The position numbers were made by a program, and so were the translations under genes. This document shows, in pieces, positions 18,730-28,309 of a DNA stretch of 64,000 nucleotides. The number at the start of each line of letters is the position of its first letter. The stretch's first letter is position 1. A model generated the notes under the pieces. It ran no database searches, was not told the DNA's origin, and saw only the letters and a program-made list of their open reading frames with translations. This stretch comes from Lachnospira sp. UBA4346 (GTDB lineage Bacteria > Bacillota > Clostridia > Lachnospirales > Lachnospiraceae), in contig DGTC01000052.1 of NCBI GenBank assembly GCA_002394205.1, forward strand, positions 1 to 64,000, read 5' to 3'.

Positions 18730-20169
18730 TTATCGACAATCTATCGGTATTCCTGAAAGCGTATCCACACCCATACCCGTCTCTGTATTTACTTCGTATA
18801 TTGCATGAACTGTAATTGCGGAAGCATTTTCATCTGATAACTGCACGGTTACAATATTTCCACTCTGCTCTGACTGAACATTCCCCGGTGTAATACCATT
18901 TGCACTTGTAAACTGCGCAACAACACTATTTACAATTTCCCCCTGTGTATATACCTTTGTCTGAACAGAATCCGGTTCTGGAGCTGGCGTTGGTTCCGGA
19001 GCCGGTGTTGGTTCTGGTTCCGAAGCTGGTGCCGGCTCTTCCTCTTGCCAAACGACTTCTTTGATCGTTACTTCTGTTGCTGCTTCCGTCGTAGCTTCTG
19101 TACTGCTTGCCGTCTCTGCTGTGGTCGTTTCTGCTGTGGTCGTAACAATTACTGCGGTTGTCGTAATCTGAGCTGTTGTTGTCTGAGCGATTGCAACCGT
19201 TTCAACCGGTGTTGTTTCTTCTACAATTTCCTCAGCTTCGTCATTTGCATTATTAATCGCTACTACTGCTGTTGTTGTGCCGGCAACTGCTGCTACACCA
19301 ATTGTACTGGCAACGACAATGGCCTTTGTTGACACTGCAATTCCTCCGATTGTATGTACCGCCGCACTTGTTCCGCCTACAACCTGTGCCGCTGTCGCAC
19401 TCGCAGCACCTGCACTCGTCGCTGTTGCCGTTCCCGCTGTTGAAACAGTACCAGCACCACCAAATATTTTTCCTAATCCTGTACCTAACTGCAAGATTCC
19501 CAATCCAAGATTCCACTTTGATGCAGCTCCCATAAATACTAACCAAAATACCGGAAATGTACTAATGCTGACTTTCTGTTCCTGTAAATCAGAATAATTT
19601 GTATCAAAATATTCTACAACTGCCTTCTTTGCTTTGGATAACTGATATTTAATCTGTAACTCTGAATATCCTGTCTTTGCCGCAATCTCTGAAATACTTT
19701 TATTTTCATAATAATAATACTGAACAAATAATCTCTGAAGAGATGAAAAAGACTCAAATACTTCTAATAATTCTAACTGCTTATCTTTATCTTTAATGAA
19801 ACTCTGTGGAATAAATGCTTCTACATCGTCACTTGCCTTATCATAAAATGTCACATTCTGTGCTTCTTCTAAAAATGATTGATACTGTGTTTCTTCTTTC
19901 ATAACCAGAAGAATTTCATCGGATGTAATACTGCCAACCTGTTCAAAGAAATCTTCTATTGTTGTAAGACGGGTAACTTCACCTGATAATCGAACCAGGG
20001 TCTTTTTTACAACATTCTGCTGACTATACTGATCTGGTATAACCTGTGCTGCAAGTTTTTGAACATAATCCTGTGCACATTCCCATAACTGCTCCTGATC
20101 AATGGTTCCTTTTTTATTATATGTTGAAATTAACTTTTTAATTTTTTTCGCTTGTGTATTGATATCCAT
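18730..20169 (-). CDS. Sigma-region-4-like protein fused to a membrane anchor and outer domain
   Basis: A 479-residue multi-part protein. Residues about 130-190 hold a helix-turn-helix like sigma-70 region 4 (LQRLFVQYYYYENKSISEIAAKTGYSE). A glycine/alanine-rich hydrophobic stretch at 205-305 ends in a strong helix (TKAIVVASTIGVAAVAG). Next come a Thr/Glu stalk (310-370), a PAPEPTPAPEP spacer (378-400), and a compact C-terminal domain (405-479). The topology suggests a DNA-binding or sigma-like domain inside the cell and a sensor-like domain outside. There is no clear region 2, so independent promoter melting is doubtful. It is followed directly by a YdcF gene. Confidence 0.7.
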   Translation of the reverse strand: MDINTQAKKIKKLISTYNKKGTIDQEQLWECAQDYVQKLAAQVIPDQYSQQNVVKKTLVRLSGEVTRLTTIEDFFEQVGSITSDEILLVMKEETQYQSFLEEAQNVTFYDKASDDVEAFIPQSFIKDKDKQLELLEVFESFSSLQRLFVQYYYYENKSISEIAAKTGYSELQIKYQLSKAKKAVVEYFDTNYSDLQEQKVSISTFPVFWLVFMGAASKWNLGLGILQLGTGLGKIFGGAGTVSTAGTATATSAGAASATAAQVVGGTSAAVHTIGGIAVSTKAIVVASTIGVAAVAGTTTAVVAINNANDEAEEIVEETTPVETVAIAQTTTAQITTTAVIVTTTAETTTAETASSTEATTEAATEVTIKEVVWQEEEPAPASEPEPTPAPEPTPAPEPDSVQTKVYTQGEIVNSVVAQFTSANGITPGNVQSEQSGNIVTVQLSDENASAITVHAIYEVNTETGMGVDTLSGIPIDCR

Positions 20170-20530
20170 AGTATTCTCTCCTCTTTTTCATCTTCCCTAT
20201 TAATCTACAGATTTATGAAATCCTGCATCAGAACAACCGTTTTCTACTTAAATTCGATACTTTCTCTATTATATATATATTACCCTTTTTCCTGCAAGTA
20301 CCAGATGCAAATTTTTAATTATTCTTTGAAATATATTTCTATGATTCACAGTACTTTCTTTTCATTTTTTTCTGTAAAATTTCTCTTTTTCCTATATTTT
20401 TTGTAGAATTTTACGTAGGGATACGTTATGATAAATATAATCTTTGATATAAGGAATCCGATTTTATCATCCAATATATTCCTTAAATCTATTCATTGAT
20501 AAATTATTAACAAATTAGGAGGATACTACA
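20170..20530. other. Divergent AT-rich intergenic region
   Basis: A 360-base region between the sigma-like gene and a plus-strand cupin gene. It must hold both promoters. No riboswitch or strong hairpin is recognised; the plus-strand cupin has a clear AGGAGG site. Confidence 0.4.
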
Positions 20531-20854
20531 ATGTTTGTATACAACAATGATGTAACTGCTACAAACTGTGAGCCTGGCGTTACCAGAAAGATTTTAACTT
20601 ACTCTGAAGATTTAATGATGTGTGAAATCCATTTTGAAAAAGGTGCTAAAGGAAATTTCCACAAACATGAACATTTACAGATTACGTATATTGCAAAAGG
20701 CAGTTTTGAGTTTACGATTGGAGACGAAACAAAAGTTGTCAATCAGGGAGACAGCGTATATATGCCATCAAATGTAGCGCACGGTGTCACATGTCTGGAA
20801 GAAGGCATCTTAGTTGATGTATTCAATCCAATGAGAAAAGACTTTTTAAAATAA
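20531..20854 (+). CDS. Small cupin protein
   Basis: A 107-residue cupin. FHKHEHLQITYIAKGSFEFTIG is cupin motif 1 with three histidine/glutamine-type ligands and QGDSVYMPSNVAHGVTCLEEG is motif 2 with the last histidine. The arrangement resembles cupins annotated as KdgF-like (uronate ring opening) but also many of unknown role. The ribosome site is AGGAGGATACTACA. It is a single-gene unit with its own promoter and terminator. Function beyond metal binding is not readable. Confidence 0.78.
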   Translation: MFVYNNDVTATNCEPGVTRKILTYSEDLMMCEIHFEKGAKGNFHKHEHLQITYIAKGSFEFTIGDETKVVNQGDSVYMPSNVAHGVTCLEEGILVDVFNPMRKDFLK

Positions 20855-20929
20855 GCATCATTCATAAAATACATTTGAATTGCATATGAGGACTATCCGT
20901 ATTTTACTGAATTTGTTGCACATATAAGT

Positions 20930-20989
20930 AAAAGGAACAGAAAGATTTCAGAAGAGCTTTGTACTCTTTAAAACTTTCTGTTCCTTTTT
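20930..20989. terminator. Bidirectional terminator
   Basis: AAAAGGAACAGAAAG (20930-20944) pairs perfectly with CTTTCTGTTCCTTTT (20974-20988); A/T tracts flank both sides. It separates convergent genes. Confidence 0.88.
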
Positions 20990-21009
20990 GATTTTCTGTA
21001 AATAGCTAT

Positions 21010-21963
21010 TTATTTAACTTTCTTCATCAATTCTAATTTCATATAGTAACTTGTTCCAAGACAGTTAATAATAATGCCTGAAGCACCTAACTCTTCTACC
21101 AATTCAATCAGTTCTGTAAATTTATACAACATATTTTCATGGTGACCTTCGTAACATTTATCCATCTCAAAACCATCTGTAAATACAGGAACAGCAATTA
21201 CCTGCTCTCCCTCTTTTTTATCCTGAATTCTGTCTGTAAGATCGATAAACGGATGTGAAATTTCCACTGCTTCTTCTGTTTCTTCTTTGATACAAGGTAC
21301 CATAAATTCTGCATTCTGCATTGCAAGAATCATTGCATCTTCTCTCTTTTTTAGAACGTCCTGACGGCTCTCAACAGAACCTGTCTTACGAAATTCCTGA
21401 AAGAAATGAATCATCGTCTGTTCAAGTGCAGGATTGGTAATATATTCATCATTGAAAAATTCACTATATTCATATAATTCTTCTCTCGCAACGATAAGAG
21501 GCTCACACTTGCCATCCATAAAGCGAATATTCTTATATCCGTTACGATACATATGTGCCACTTCATTTTTAAGTGCTTCTGCATCAATTCCTGCAAAATG
21601 CACCTTGAAGCCCTGTGCTGCAAGCTTCTTCTCTATCTGTGTATGCTGGCTATAGTCAAATAATATCATCATATCTGAATCAATCATATATGGATATCCT
21701 GTACTTTCACAGTATACAATCCATAAATGCTCTGAATTCTTAATCTTCTCAATGACAATCGGACGATATTTCTCAATCATCGCACCAAAATATCCTGAAT
21801 CATTCATACTGTTTTTCTCTTCGGCCTCTTTCAGACAATCCGGAAGAATCTGTGTCAATACATAGATACTCTCTGCCACGGAAATCTTATCCATCATGGC
21901 TGCCCCATAATCCTTGTCCTGTATAATATGTCTTAATAAATCCTGTGCACGTCTTGCGTTCAT
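21010..21963 (-). CDS. SseB-like protein of unknown function
   Basis: A 317-residue soluble protein. The C-terminal 100 residues (VPVFTDGFEMDKCYEGHHENM and the ELIELVEELGASGIIIN segment) resemble the SseB N-terminal domain found in many Firmicutes proteins. The N-terminal 200 residues (RAQDLLRHIIQDKDYG, LWIVYCESTGYPYMIDSDMM) seem to hold a second, partly similar alpha/beta unit. No catalytic motif is seen. The ribosome site is GGAAGGA. It is probably a single-gene unit. SseB-type domains are linked to protein-protein interaction, but the job here is unknown. Confidence 0.65.
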   Translation of the reverse strand: MNARRAQDLLRHIIQDKDYGAAMMDKISVAESIYVLTQILPDCLKEAEEKNSMNDSGYFGAMIEKYRPIVIEKIKNSEHLWIVYCESTGYPYMIDSDMMILFDYSQHTQIEKKLAAQGFKVHFAGIDAEALKNEVAHMYRNGYKNIRFMDGKCEPLIVAREELYEYSEFFNDEYITNPALEQTMIHFFQEFRKTGSVESRQDVLKKREDAMILAMQNAEFMVPCIKEETEEAVEISHPFIDLTDRIQDKKEGEQVIAVPVFTDGFEMDKCYEGHHENMLYKFTELIELVEELGASGIIINCLGTSYYMKLELMKKVK

Positions 21964-22199
21964 TGTTCTATTCCTTCCATTTACAAATTAATCTGTTTGC
22001 TCACAATAAATGTCTTTTTATATACAATTATTGTCTGCAATCAAGATATCTGCTGCATTTTTCCAGATACCAATTTTCTTTTCATTTTCCAAACACATAT
22101 ATAATTAGAATATCATATTTTCATCCATTATGCAATGAATGTATCTGAATCTGCTCTTACAACCAAACAAAGCATGTGATATGTTCTATTTATGAGCGT

Positions 22200-22222
22200 G
22201 CGCATCCTGTGAAGCATTTTCA
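22200..22222. repeat. Short intergenic repeat, third copy
   Basis: GCGCATCCTGTGAAGCATTTT is a diverged copy of the element at 5466 and 11511; the small stem is kept with a G-U pair. Confidence 0.4.
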
Positions 22223-22240
22223 TTTTGCTTCCTATAAATT

Positions 22241-22289
22241 AAAAATACCAGCTGCCTGACAAAATTTCTTTGCCAAACAGCCGGTATGC
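22241..22289 (-). terminator. Terminator of carAB
   Basis: GCATACCGGCTGTTTGGCAA pairs with the segment ending CAGCTGGTAT and is followed by TTTTTAATTT on the minus strand, 57 bases past the carB stop. Confidence 0.88.
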
Positions 22290-22345
22290 AAACAAAACTA
22301 GTATTCTGTTCTTAATGAATCAAGAATTGATAGTCTGTCTTATTC

Positions 22346-25300
22346 TTATAATGTTGCAATATCAACAATTGAAAGTTCCTTATTGTTAAATGCATGCTCT
22401 AAACTTGAGATTAATGCATGTGCCGTATCTAAACTTGTTAAGCAGTGTACACCTGTCTCAATTGCATAACGACGGATTAAGAAACCATCCTTTGCACGCT
22501 CAATACCATTTTCCGGTGTATCAATGATTAAATCAATTTCATGGGAAAGAATCAAATCTAACAATGTAGGTGCTTCCTGACCAATCTTATTAATCTGAAT
22601 TGCATTGACACCATGTTCTTTTAATACTTTCGCTGTTCCTCTTGAAGCATAAATCTTATATCCTAACTTCTCGAAACGCTGTGCAATATCCACACCATCT
22701 TCCTTATCTGCATCACACAGAGTCATAATAATCTGCTTGTGCTTAGGAAGTCTGATTCCCGCACCTTCAAATGCCTTAAAGAGTGCTTCATCAAAGTCTT
22801 TAGAAATACCAAGACATTCACCTGTTGACTTCATTTCAGGTCCTAAGCTGATATCTGCACCACGAATCTTCTCAAATGAGAATACAGGCATCTTAATTGC
22901 ATAATATTCAGAAGCCTTCTGTAAACCTGGCTCATAGCCTAAATCTGTAATCTTGCTTCCCGTAATAACCTTTGTTGCAAGCTGAACAATTGGAATACCT
23001 GTTACCTTACTGATGTATGGTACGGTACGGCTTGAACGAGGATTTACTTCAATTACATATACCTGATCTTTGTATACAATAAACTGAATATTGATTAATC
23101 CCTTAACATGCAGAGATCTTGCAAGTTTTGCTGTGTAATCAACAATCATATCTGTAATTTTTGGTGTCAATGAACGTGCCGGATATACTGAAATACTATC
23201 CCCTGAATGGATACCAGCTCTTTCGATATGTTCCATAATACCAGGAATTAAGATATTTTCTCCATCACATACGGCATCAACTTCGATTTCCTTACCCATT
23301 AAGTACTTATCAACAAGGATTGGATGATCCTGCTTAATACGGTTGATAATTCCCATATATTCAATAACATCTTCATCAGATACAGCAATCTGCATACCCT
23401 GACCACCTAATACATAAGAAGGTCTTACAAGTACTGGATACTCTAATTCATTCGCAGCCTTTAATGCTTCTTCTACGGTAAATACAGTCTGTCCCTTTGC
23501 TCTAGGAATTCCACACTGCTCTAAGATTTCATCAAATAATTCTCTGTCTTCTGCTGCATCAACGTCTTCTGCACTTGTTCCTAAGATTGGAACGCCCATC
23601 TTCATCAACGCTTCAGTCAACTTAATCGCTGTCTGTCCACCGAACTGAACAACTGCTCCATCCGGCTTCTCTAATTCAACGATACTCTCAACATCTTCTG
23701 CTGTTAATGGCTCAAAGTACAACTTATCAGCAATATCAAAGTCCGTAGAAACTGTCTCCGGGTTATTATTGATGATAATCGTCTCATAGCCTTCTTTCTT
23801 GAATGACCATGTACAATGTACAGAACAGAAGTCGAATTCGATACCCTGACCGATTCTGATTGGACCGGAACCAAGAACTAATACTTTCTTCTTGTCTGAT
23901 GTCTGCTCTGCTTCATTGGCACTGCCGTATACGGAATAGTAGTAAGGTGTTGTTGCAGCGAATTCAGCCGCACATGTATCAACCATCTTAAATGCTGCAT
24001 GAATATCATATTCATCACGTAATTCCTTGATTTCACGTTCTGTCTTTCCTGTTAATTCTCCAATTACGTTATCTGGGAATTCAATTCTCTTTGCCTCTGC
24101 CAAGAGTTCCTTTGTTAATGGTCCCTGCTTTAATGCAGCTTCCATTTCAACAATAATCTGTAACTTATCAATGAACCAACGGTCAATCTGTGTAATTTCA
24201 TGCATCTTCGCAGGTTCAATATTTCTTCTTAAACCTTCTGCAATCTTCCAGATTCTTCTATCGTCTACAATCTGAAGTTCTTCTAAAAGTTCTTCATCCG
24301 TAAGTCCTGTAAAGTCATAAGACATTAAGCTGTCTACATGCTGCTCTAATGAACGGATTGCCTTCATCAGACCACCTTCGAAGCTGTCTGAAATACTCAT
24401 TACTTCACCGGTAGCCTTCATCTGAGTTGTCAATGTTCTCTTTGCAGAGATGAACTTATCAAATGGAAGTCTAGGAATCTTAACAACGCAATAATCAAGT
24501 GCCGGTTCAAAACTTGCATATGTCTTACCTGTAATCGCATTCTTAATCTCATCAAGTGTATATCCTAAAGCAATCTTAGCTGCAACCTTCGCAATCGGAT
24601 AACCAGTTGCCTTTGATGCAAGTGCTGATGAACGGCTTACACGAGGATTTACTTCGATTACACAATATTCAAAACTGTTTGGATTCAGTGCATACTGTAC
24701 GTTACATCCACCAGTAATTCCAAGTTCATCGATAATATTTAATGCAGATGTACGAAGCATCTGATATTCCTTATCAGAAAGTGTCTGTGAAGGTGCAACT
24801 ACGATACTATCACCTGTATGAACACCAACTGGGTCAATATTCTCCATATTACATACTGTAATACATGTTCCGTTGCTGTCACGCATTACTTCGTATTCGA
24901 TTTCCTTCCAGCCTGCGATACAACGTTCTACTAATACTTCACCAACACGGCTCAAACGAAGGCCATTCTCTAAGATTTCTCTTAATTCTGTCACATTGTG
25001 GGCAATACCACCACCGGAACCACCTAATGTATAAGCTGGACGAAGCACTACCGGATAACCAATCTTACGAGCAAATGCTTCACCGTCTTCTACATTATTA
25101 ACAACGAGTGATGCTGCACATGGCTCACCGATCTTTTCCATTGTTTCCTTGAACATTAAACGGTCTTCTGCCTTCTTAATTGTAAGAGCTGTTGTACCGA
25201 TTAACTTCACGCCATGCTTCTCTAAGAAGTCTGTTTCTGCAATCTCCATCGCAAGATTTAAGCCTGCCTGACCACCTAATGTTGGTAAGATGCTATCCGG

Positions 25301-25546
25301 CTTCTCTTTGATAATAATCTGCTCTAATGCCTTAACAGTAAGTGGCTCGATATAAACTTCATCTGCTATATCCTTATCTGTCATAATTGTTGCAGGATTA
25401 GAGTTTACTAATACAACTTCTACGCCTTCTTCCTTTAAAGAACGGCAAGCCTGTGTTCCTGCATAGTCAAATTCTGCTGCCTGGCCAATTACGATTGGAC
25501 CTGAACCGATAACTAAAACTTTTTTGATATTCGTATTCTTTGGCAT
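22346..25546 (-). CDS. carB: Carbamoyl-phosphate synthase, large subunit
   Basis: A 1066-residue enzyme that makes carbamoyl phosphate from bicarbonate, ammonia and two ATP for pyrimidine and arginine synthesis. Two homologous ATP-grasp halves begin with VLVIGSGPIVIGQAAEFDYAG and VLVLGSGPIRIGQGIEFDF. An MGS-like allosteric domain ends the protein (about residues 935-1066). The length is the family norm. It starts five bases after the carA stop, and its ribosome site GGAGGC lies in the end of carA, so translation is coupled and the subunits are made together. Confidence 0.98.
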   Translation of the reverse strand: MPKNTNIKKVLVIGSGPIVIGQAAEFDYAGTQACRSLKEEGVEVVLVNSNPATIMTDKDIADEVYIEPLTVKALEQIIIKEKPDSILPTLGGQAGLNLAMEIAETDFLEKHGVKLIGTTALTIKKAEDRLMFKETMEKIGEPCAASLVVNNVEDGEAFARKIGYPVVLRPAYTLGGSGGGIAHNVTELREILENGLRLSRVGEVLVERCIAGWKEIEYEVMRDSNGTCITVCNMENIDPVGVHTGDSIVVAPSQTLSDKEYQMLRTSALNIIDELGITGGCNVQYALNPNSFEYCVIEVNPRVSRSSALASKATGYPIAKVAAKIALGYTLDEIKNAITGKTYASFEPALDYCVVKIPRLPFDKFISAKRTLTTQMKATGEVMSISDSFEGGLMKAIRSLEQHVDSLMSYDFTGLTDEELLEELQIVDDRRIWKIAEGLRRNIEPAKMHEITQIDRWFIDKLQIIVEMEAALKQGPLTKELLAEAKRIEFPDNVIGELTGKTEREIKELRDEYDIHAAFKMVDTCAAEFAATTPYYYSVYGSANEAEQTSDKKKVLVLGSGPIRIGQGIEFDFCSVHCTWSFKKEGYETIIINNNPETVSTDFDIADKLYFEPLTAEDVESIVELEKPDGAVVQFGGQTAIKLTEALMKMGVPILGTSAEDVDAAEDRELFDEILEQCGIPRAKGQTVFTVEEALKAANELEYPVLVRPSYVLGGQGMQIAVSDEDVIEYMGIINRIKQDHPILVDKYLMGKEIEVDAVCDGENILIPGIMEHIERAGIHSGDSISVYPARSLTPKITDMIVDYTAKLARSLHVKGLINIQFIVYKDQVYVIEVNPRSSRTVPYISKVTGIPIVQLATKVITGSKITDLGYEPGLQKASEYYAIKMPVFSFEKIRGADISLGPEMKSTGECLGISKDFDEALFKAFEGAGIRLPKHKQIIMTLCDADKEDGVDIAQRFEKLGYKIYASRGTAKVLKEHGVNAIQINKIGQEAPTLLDLILSHEIDLIIDTPENGIERAKDGFLIRRYAIETGVHCLTSLDTAHALISSLEHAFNNKELSIVDIATL

Positions 25547-25551
25547 GTTAC

Positions 25552-26622
25552 TTAAGCCTCCTTCATCATATCCATAAATCTGTCAAAAAGGTACGCTGTA
25601 TCCTGTGGGCCTGCACAAGCCTCAGGATGGAACTGAACTGTGAAAATATTCTTTCCAACATATTCAAGCCCTTCATTTGTCTTATCATTAACATTCTCAA
25701 ATGCCGGTTTTGCAATCTTTTCATCTAATGTCGTCTCATCTACAACATAACCATGGTTCTGAGAAGAAATATATACCTTACCGGTACGTAAATCCTTAAC
25801 CGGATGGTTTGCTCCTCTGTGACCATATTTTAACTTATGTGTGTCAGCACCTGTTGCAAGTGCCATTAACTGATGTCCGAGACAAATTGCAAAAATCGGA
25901 ACATTGCTGTCATATAATTTCTTGATTTCAGCAATCTCTGTCACACATTCCTTTGGATCTCCAGGACCATTTGATAACATAATACCATCCGGATTTGTCT
26001 TTAATACTTCTTCTGCCGGAGTCTCTGCCGGATAAATGGTAACTTCACATCCTCTTTCATTTAAAGAACGTGCGATGTTATTCTTTGCACCAAAATCATA
26101 CAATGCAACCTTCGGTCCGTCTCCCTTTAAGACTTTCTTCTCTGTGCATGTTACTTTTTTAACAACACCTTCTACCTTGTATGCCTTAATCTTTGGTAAG
26201 ATTTCATCAAGATTATAATTCTCGTTTGTTGTAATCATACCGTTCATTGTTCCCTTTTCACGGAGAATCTTTGTCAGTGCTCTTGTATCAACACCTGCGA
26301 TACCCGGAATATCATTGTCTATTAAAAACTTCTGAATAGGATCTTCATTTCTGAAGTTACTTGGCATTCTCGAAAGTTCTCTCACAATATATCCGTCCGG
26401 CCATGCCTTTAAAGACTCCATATCCTTATAGCAAACGCCATAATTTCCAATCAGTGGATATGTCATCGTAACTGCCTGACCTGCATAAGACGGATCTGTC
26501 AAAACCTCCAAATATCCTGTCATTGACGTATTGAAGACAATCTCGCTAATGATTTCGCGGGTAGAGCCAATACTCGTTCCATTAAAAACTGTTCCATCTT
26601 CAAGAATTAAAAATGCTTTCAT
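25552..26622 (-). CDS. carA: Carbamoyl-phosphate synthase, small subunit
   Basis: A 356-residue glutaminase subunit that feeds ammonia to CarB. The N-terminal CarA domain (FLILEDGTVFNGTSIG) is followed by a class I glutamine amidotransferase with the nucleophile cysteine in AICLGHQLMALA and the catalytic histidine and glutamate in QFHPEACAGP. The ATG at 26622 follows AAGGTGG by five bases; a GTG three codons upstream is worse placed. Transcription seems to begin at 26741 and to pass a terminator-like hairpin before this gene, so attenuation is likely. Confidence 0.97.
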   Translation of the reverse strand: MKAFLILEDGTVFNGTSIGSTREIISEIVFNTSMTGYLEVLTDPSYAGQAVTMTYPLIGNYGVCYKDMESLKAWPDGYIVRELSRMPSNFRNEDPIQKFLIDNDIPGIAGVDTRALTKILREKGTMNGMITTNENYNLDEILPKIKAYKVEGVVKKVTCTEKKVLKGDGPKVALYDFGAKNNIARSLNERGCEVTIYPAETPAEEVLKTNPDGIMLSNGPGDPKECVTEIAEIKKLYDSNVPIFAICLGHQLMALATGADTHKLKYGHRGANHPVKDLRTGKVYISSQNHGYVVDETTLDEKIAKPAFENVNDKTNEGLEYVGKNIFTVQFHPEACAGPQDTAYLFDRFMDMMKEA

Positions 26623-26703
26623 GAATGCCACCTTATTCCCTTTCGTATATTTATTTTTTTAACCGCAATGTCGTTTTTGTGAAGCATCAAACCACTTTTG
26701 CGC

Positions 26704-26776
26704 AAAAAAAAAGACACAGTTATGTCTTTTTTTCTCAAATTTAATAAATTTTACCACAAATTTATTGTTTTAGCAA
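26704..26776 (-). promoter_or_regulatory. carAB promoter with leader attenuator
   Basis: On the minus strand TTGCTA (26771-26776) and TAAAAT (26748-26753) are 17 bases apart, a strong sigma-A promoter. The seventh base after the -10 box is A at 26741, giving a transcript beginning AATTTGAG. A hairpin (AAAAAGACA and TGTCTTTTT, loop TAACTG, 26704-26733) ending in a T-run lies about ten bases downstream of the start and before carA. It may also end transcription from the upstream propeller operon. Regulation by pyrimidine level is inferred; no PyrR-binding loop was recognised. Confidence 0.7.
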
Positions 26777-26824
26777 GTATGGAAATTGTATTTTTATGCA
26801 TCATTTTCTATAAATATTCGTAGA

Positions 26825-28300
26825 TTATGAATCTGATGCGGTCATTTCCAGCTGTCCGATATATTTCCAAGTATTTCCTTTATCTGATGACTGGTACTTT
26901 GCTACTGTTTTTCCATCATTATACACACCATTTTTTCCTTGTGTAAGATACACAACTAAATTATTTTGTGTAGAATCGTATATCGGAACCGTAGCTTCTT
27001 TATATACGTCTTTCCAGGAAAGCCTTCCGGTCTGATTATCCTCATCCTGTGCCGTATCCTCCTGCGTACCTGCCTCCTGTGACTGAGCGTTTGCTGCCGT
27101 ACTGTCTAACTCCTGCTCATCAAATGTAACCTTTTCAAACGTCTGTCCGCCATCTTTTGTCATATATAGATTTCCGTCCATTCCGTCTGTATAATTATAG
27201 CAGAAAAATCCAATCTTCTCATCAACAAAATAAACGCCTTTCAAAATATCTTTGAGTGGACCTTCTCCAATATTCAGCCAAGACTCTCCACCATCCTGTG
27301 TTGCGTAAATTCTTGAACTTTCTGATGTCTGATTCTTATCATATCCTATTACGATAATCCCATTTTGATCATCTATAAAATTCACATAGGAATACGCCAT
27401 ATCATAAATCGACTCAATCTCACTGGTAATCCAATTATTTCCCATGTCCTTCGAATACATCAGGGTAACCGGAACCTGTGTCTTATCTGCTTTCACCTTG
27501 CCTCCATAGACAAATGCTGTCATAGACGTACTTACCTGATAACTGCCCTCCTGCATCTTTGTCTGGCTGTTTTCCTGATACAAAAGATTCTCTACTTCTA
27601 ATGGAACTGTTGTATATTTTACCCCTCCATCATACGTTACATACAGTGTTCCATTTTTTATTTCATATCCCGTCAACACCTTTGTCTGTGATGTTTCCTT
27701 TTCTTTCGTTACATTGTCCTTTAGCTTACTATTATATTGAGCAAGACCATAATCCTCCGGTGTCGTCATTGATGTGACATAAATCGTAGCCGTATTATCA
27801 TCATTTTCTTCTAAATTAAAGGTAACAACCCACTCGCACTGCATAATACCGTCATCTAATACACCATTCCAAGATGAAAAGTATTCTGATGTCGCATCCT
27901 TTTTCTGTGCGGAAAATGTAATCAAGACCGTCTTTTCTTCTTCATTTAATACTGACGGTTCTGCGACCTCAATTTTTTTGAGTGCCTTACTCCATGGCAG
28001 ATATGACGGTGTAAACTGTGATAAAAAATTATCAATCCACACTTTTGCCATGCTTTTTACCGAAACAGTACTAAAATCTGCCGTTTCATATGCACGTTCC
28101 GAATCATCCCGAAGTTCCCGCCGATCCACCACATCTCCATTGTCATTAATGTCTACACTATATGTATATCTTGACTTTAAGACCTGTTGATCCGCTTTAT
28201 TTTTCTGATATCCTGAATACCATACATAAAATAATATCAGACACAATATAAGAAATAATGCCAATCTGGATATTCCTTTCCATATCTGTATCTTTTTCAT
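26825..28300 (-). CDS. Membrane-anchored beta-propeller (BNR/YCF48-like) protein
   Basis: A 491-residue protein with one N-terminal helix (about residues 12-30) and a large outer part. Asp-box motifs such as YSKDMGNNW, ATQDGGESW, MTKDGGQTF and SSDKGNTW repeat at intervals in the C-terminal 300 residues, as in sialidase-type beta-propellers and YCF48-like proteins. The N-terminal outer region may be a separate domain. A low-complexity insert (near residue 400) carries AQSQEAGTQEDTAQDED. It starts nine bases after the permease gene of the ABC locus and may act as its outer partner or a sensor. Confidence 0.72.
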   Translation of the reverse strand: MKKIQIWKGISRLALFLILCLILFYVWYSGYQKNKADQQVLKSRYTYSVDINDNGDVVDRRELRDDSERAYETADFSTVSVKSMAKVWIDNFLSQFTPSYLPWSKALKKIEVAEPSVLNEEEKTVLITFSAQKKDATSEYFSSWNGVLDDGIMQCEWVVTFNLEENDDNTATIYVTSMTTPEDYGLAQYNSKLKDNVTKEKETSQTKVLTGYEIKNGTLYVTYDGGVKYTTVPLEVENLLYQENSQTKMQEGSYQVSTSMTAFVYGGKVKADKTQVPVTLMYSKDMGNNWITSEIESIYDMAYSYVNFIDDQNGIIVIGYDKNQTSESSRIYATQDGGESWLNIGEGPLKDILKGVYFVDEKIGFFCYNYTDGMDGNLYMTKDGGQTFEKVTFDEQELDSTAANAQSQEAGTQEDTAQDEDNQTGRLSWKDVYKEATVPIYDSTQNNLVVYLTQGKNGVYNDGKTVAKYQSSDKGNTWKYIGQLEMTASDS

Positions 28301-28309
28301 GTACGCCTC

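Larger units (their letters stand above)
21964..22345. other. Intergenic region between carB and the SseB-like gene
   Basis: This 380-base gap holds the promoter of the SseB-like gene, a short repeat at 22200-22222 and the carB terminator at 22241-22289. No open frame with a ribosome site was found. Confidence 0.4.

Noticed and set aside
19253..19546. Cysteine-rich frame antisense and in other frames of the sigma-like gene
   Set aside because: It is a shadow of the GCT/ACT-rich Ala/Thr region; no ribosome site.
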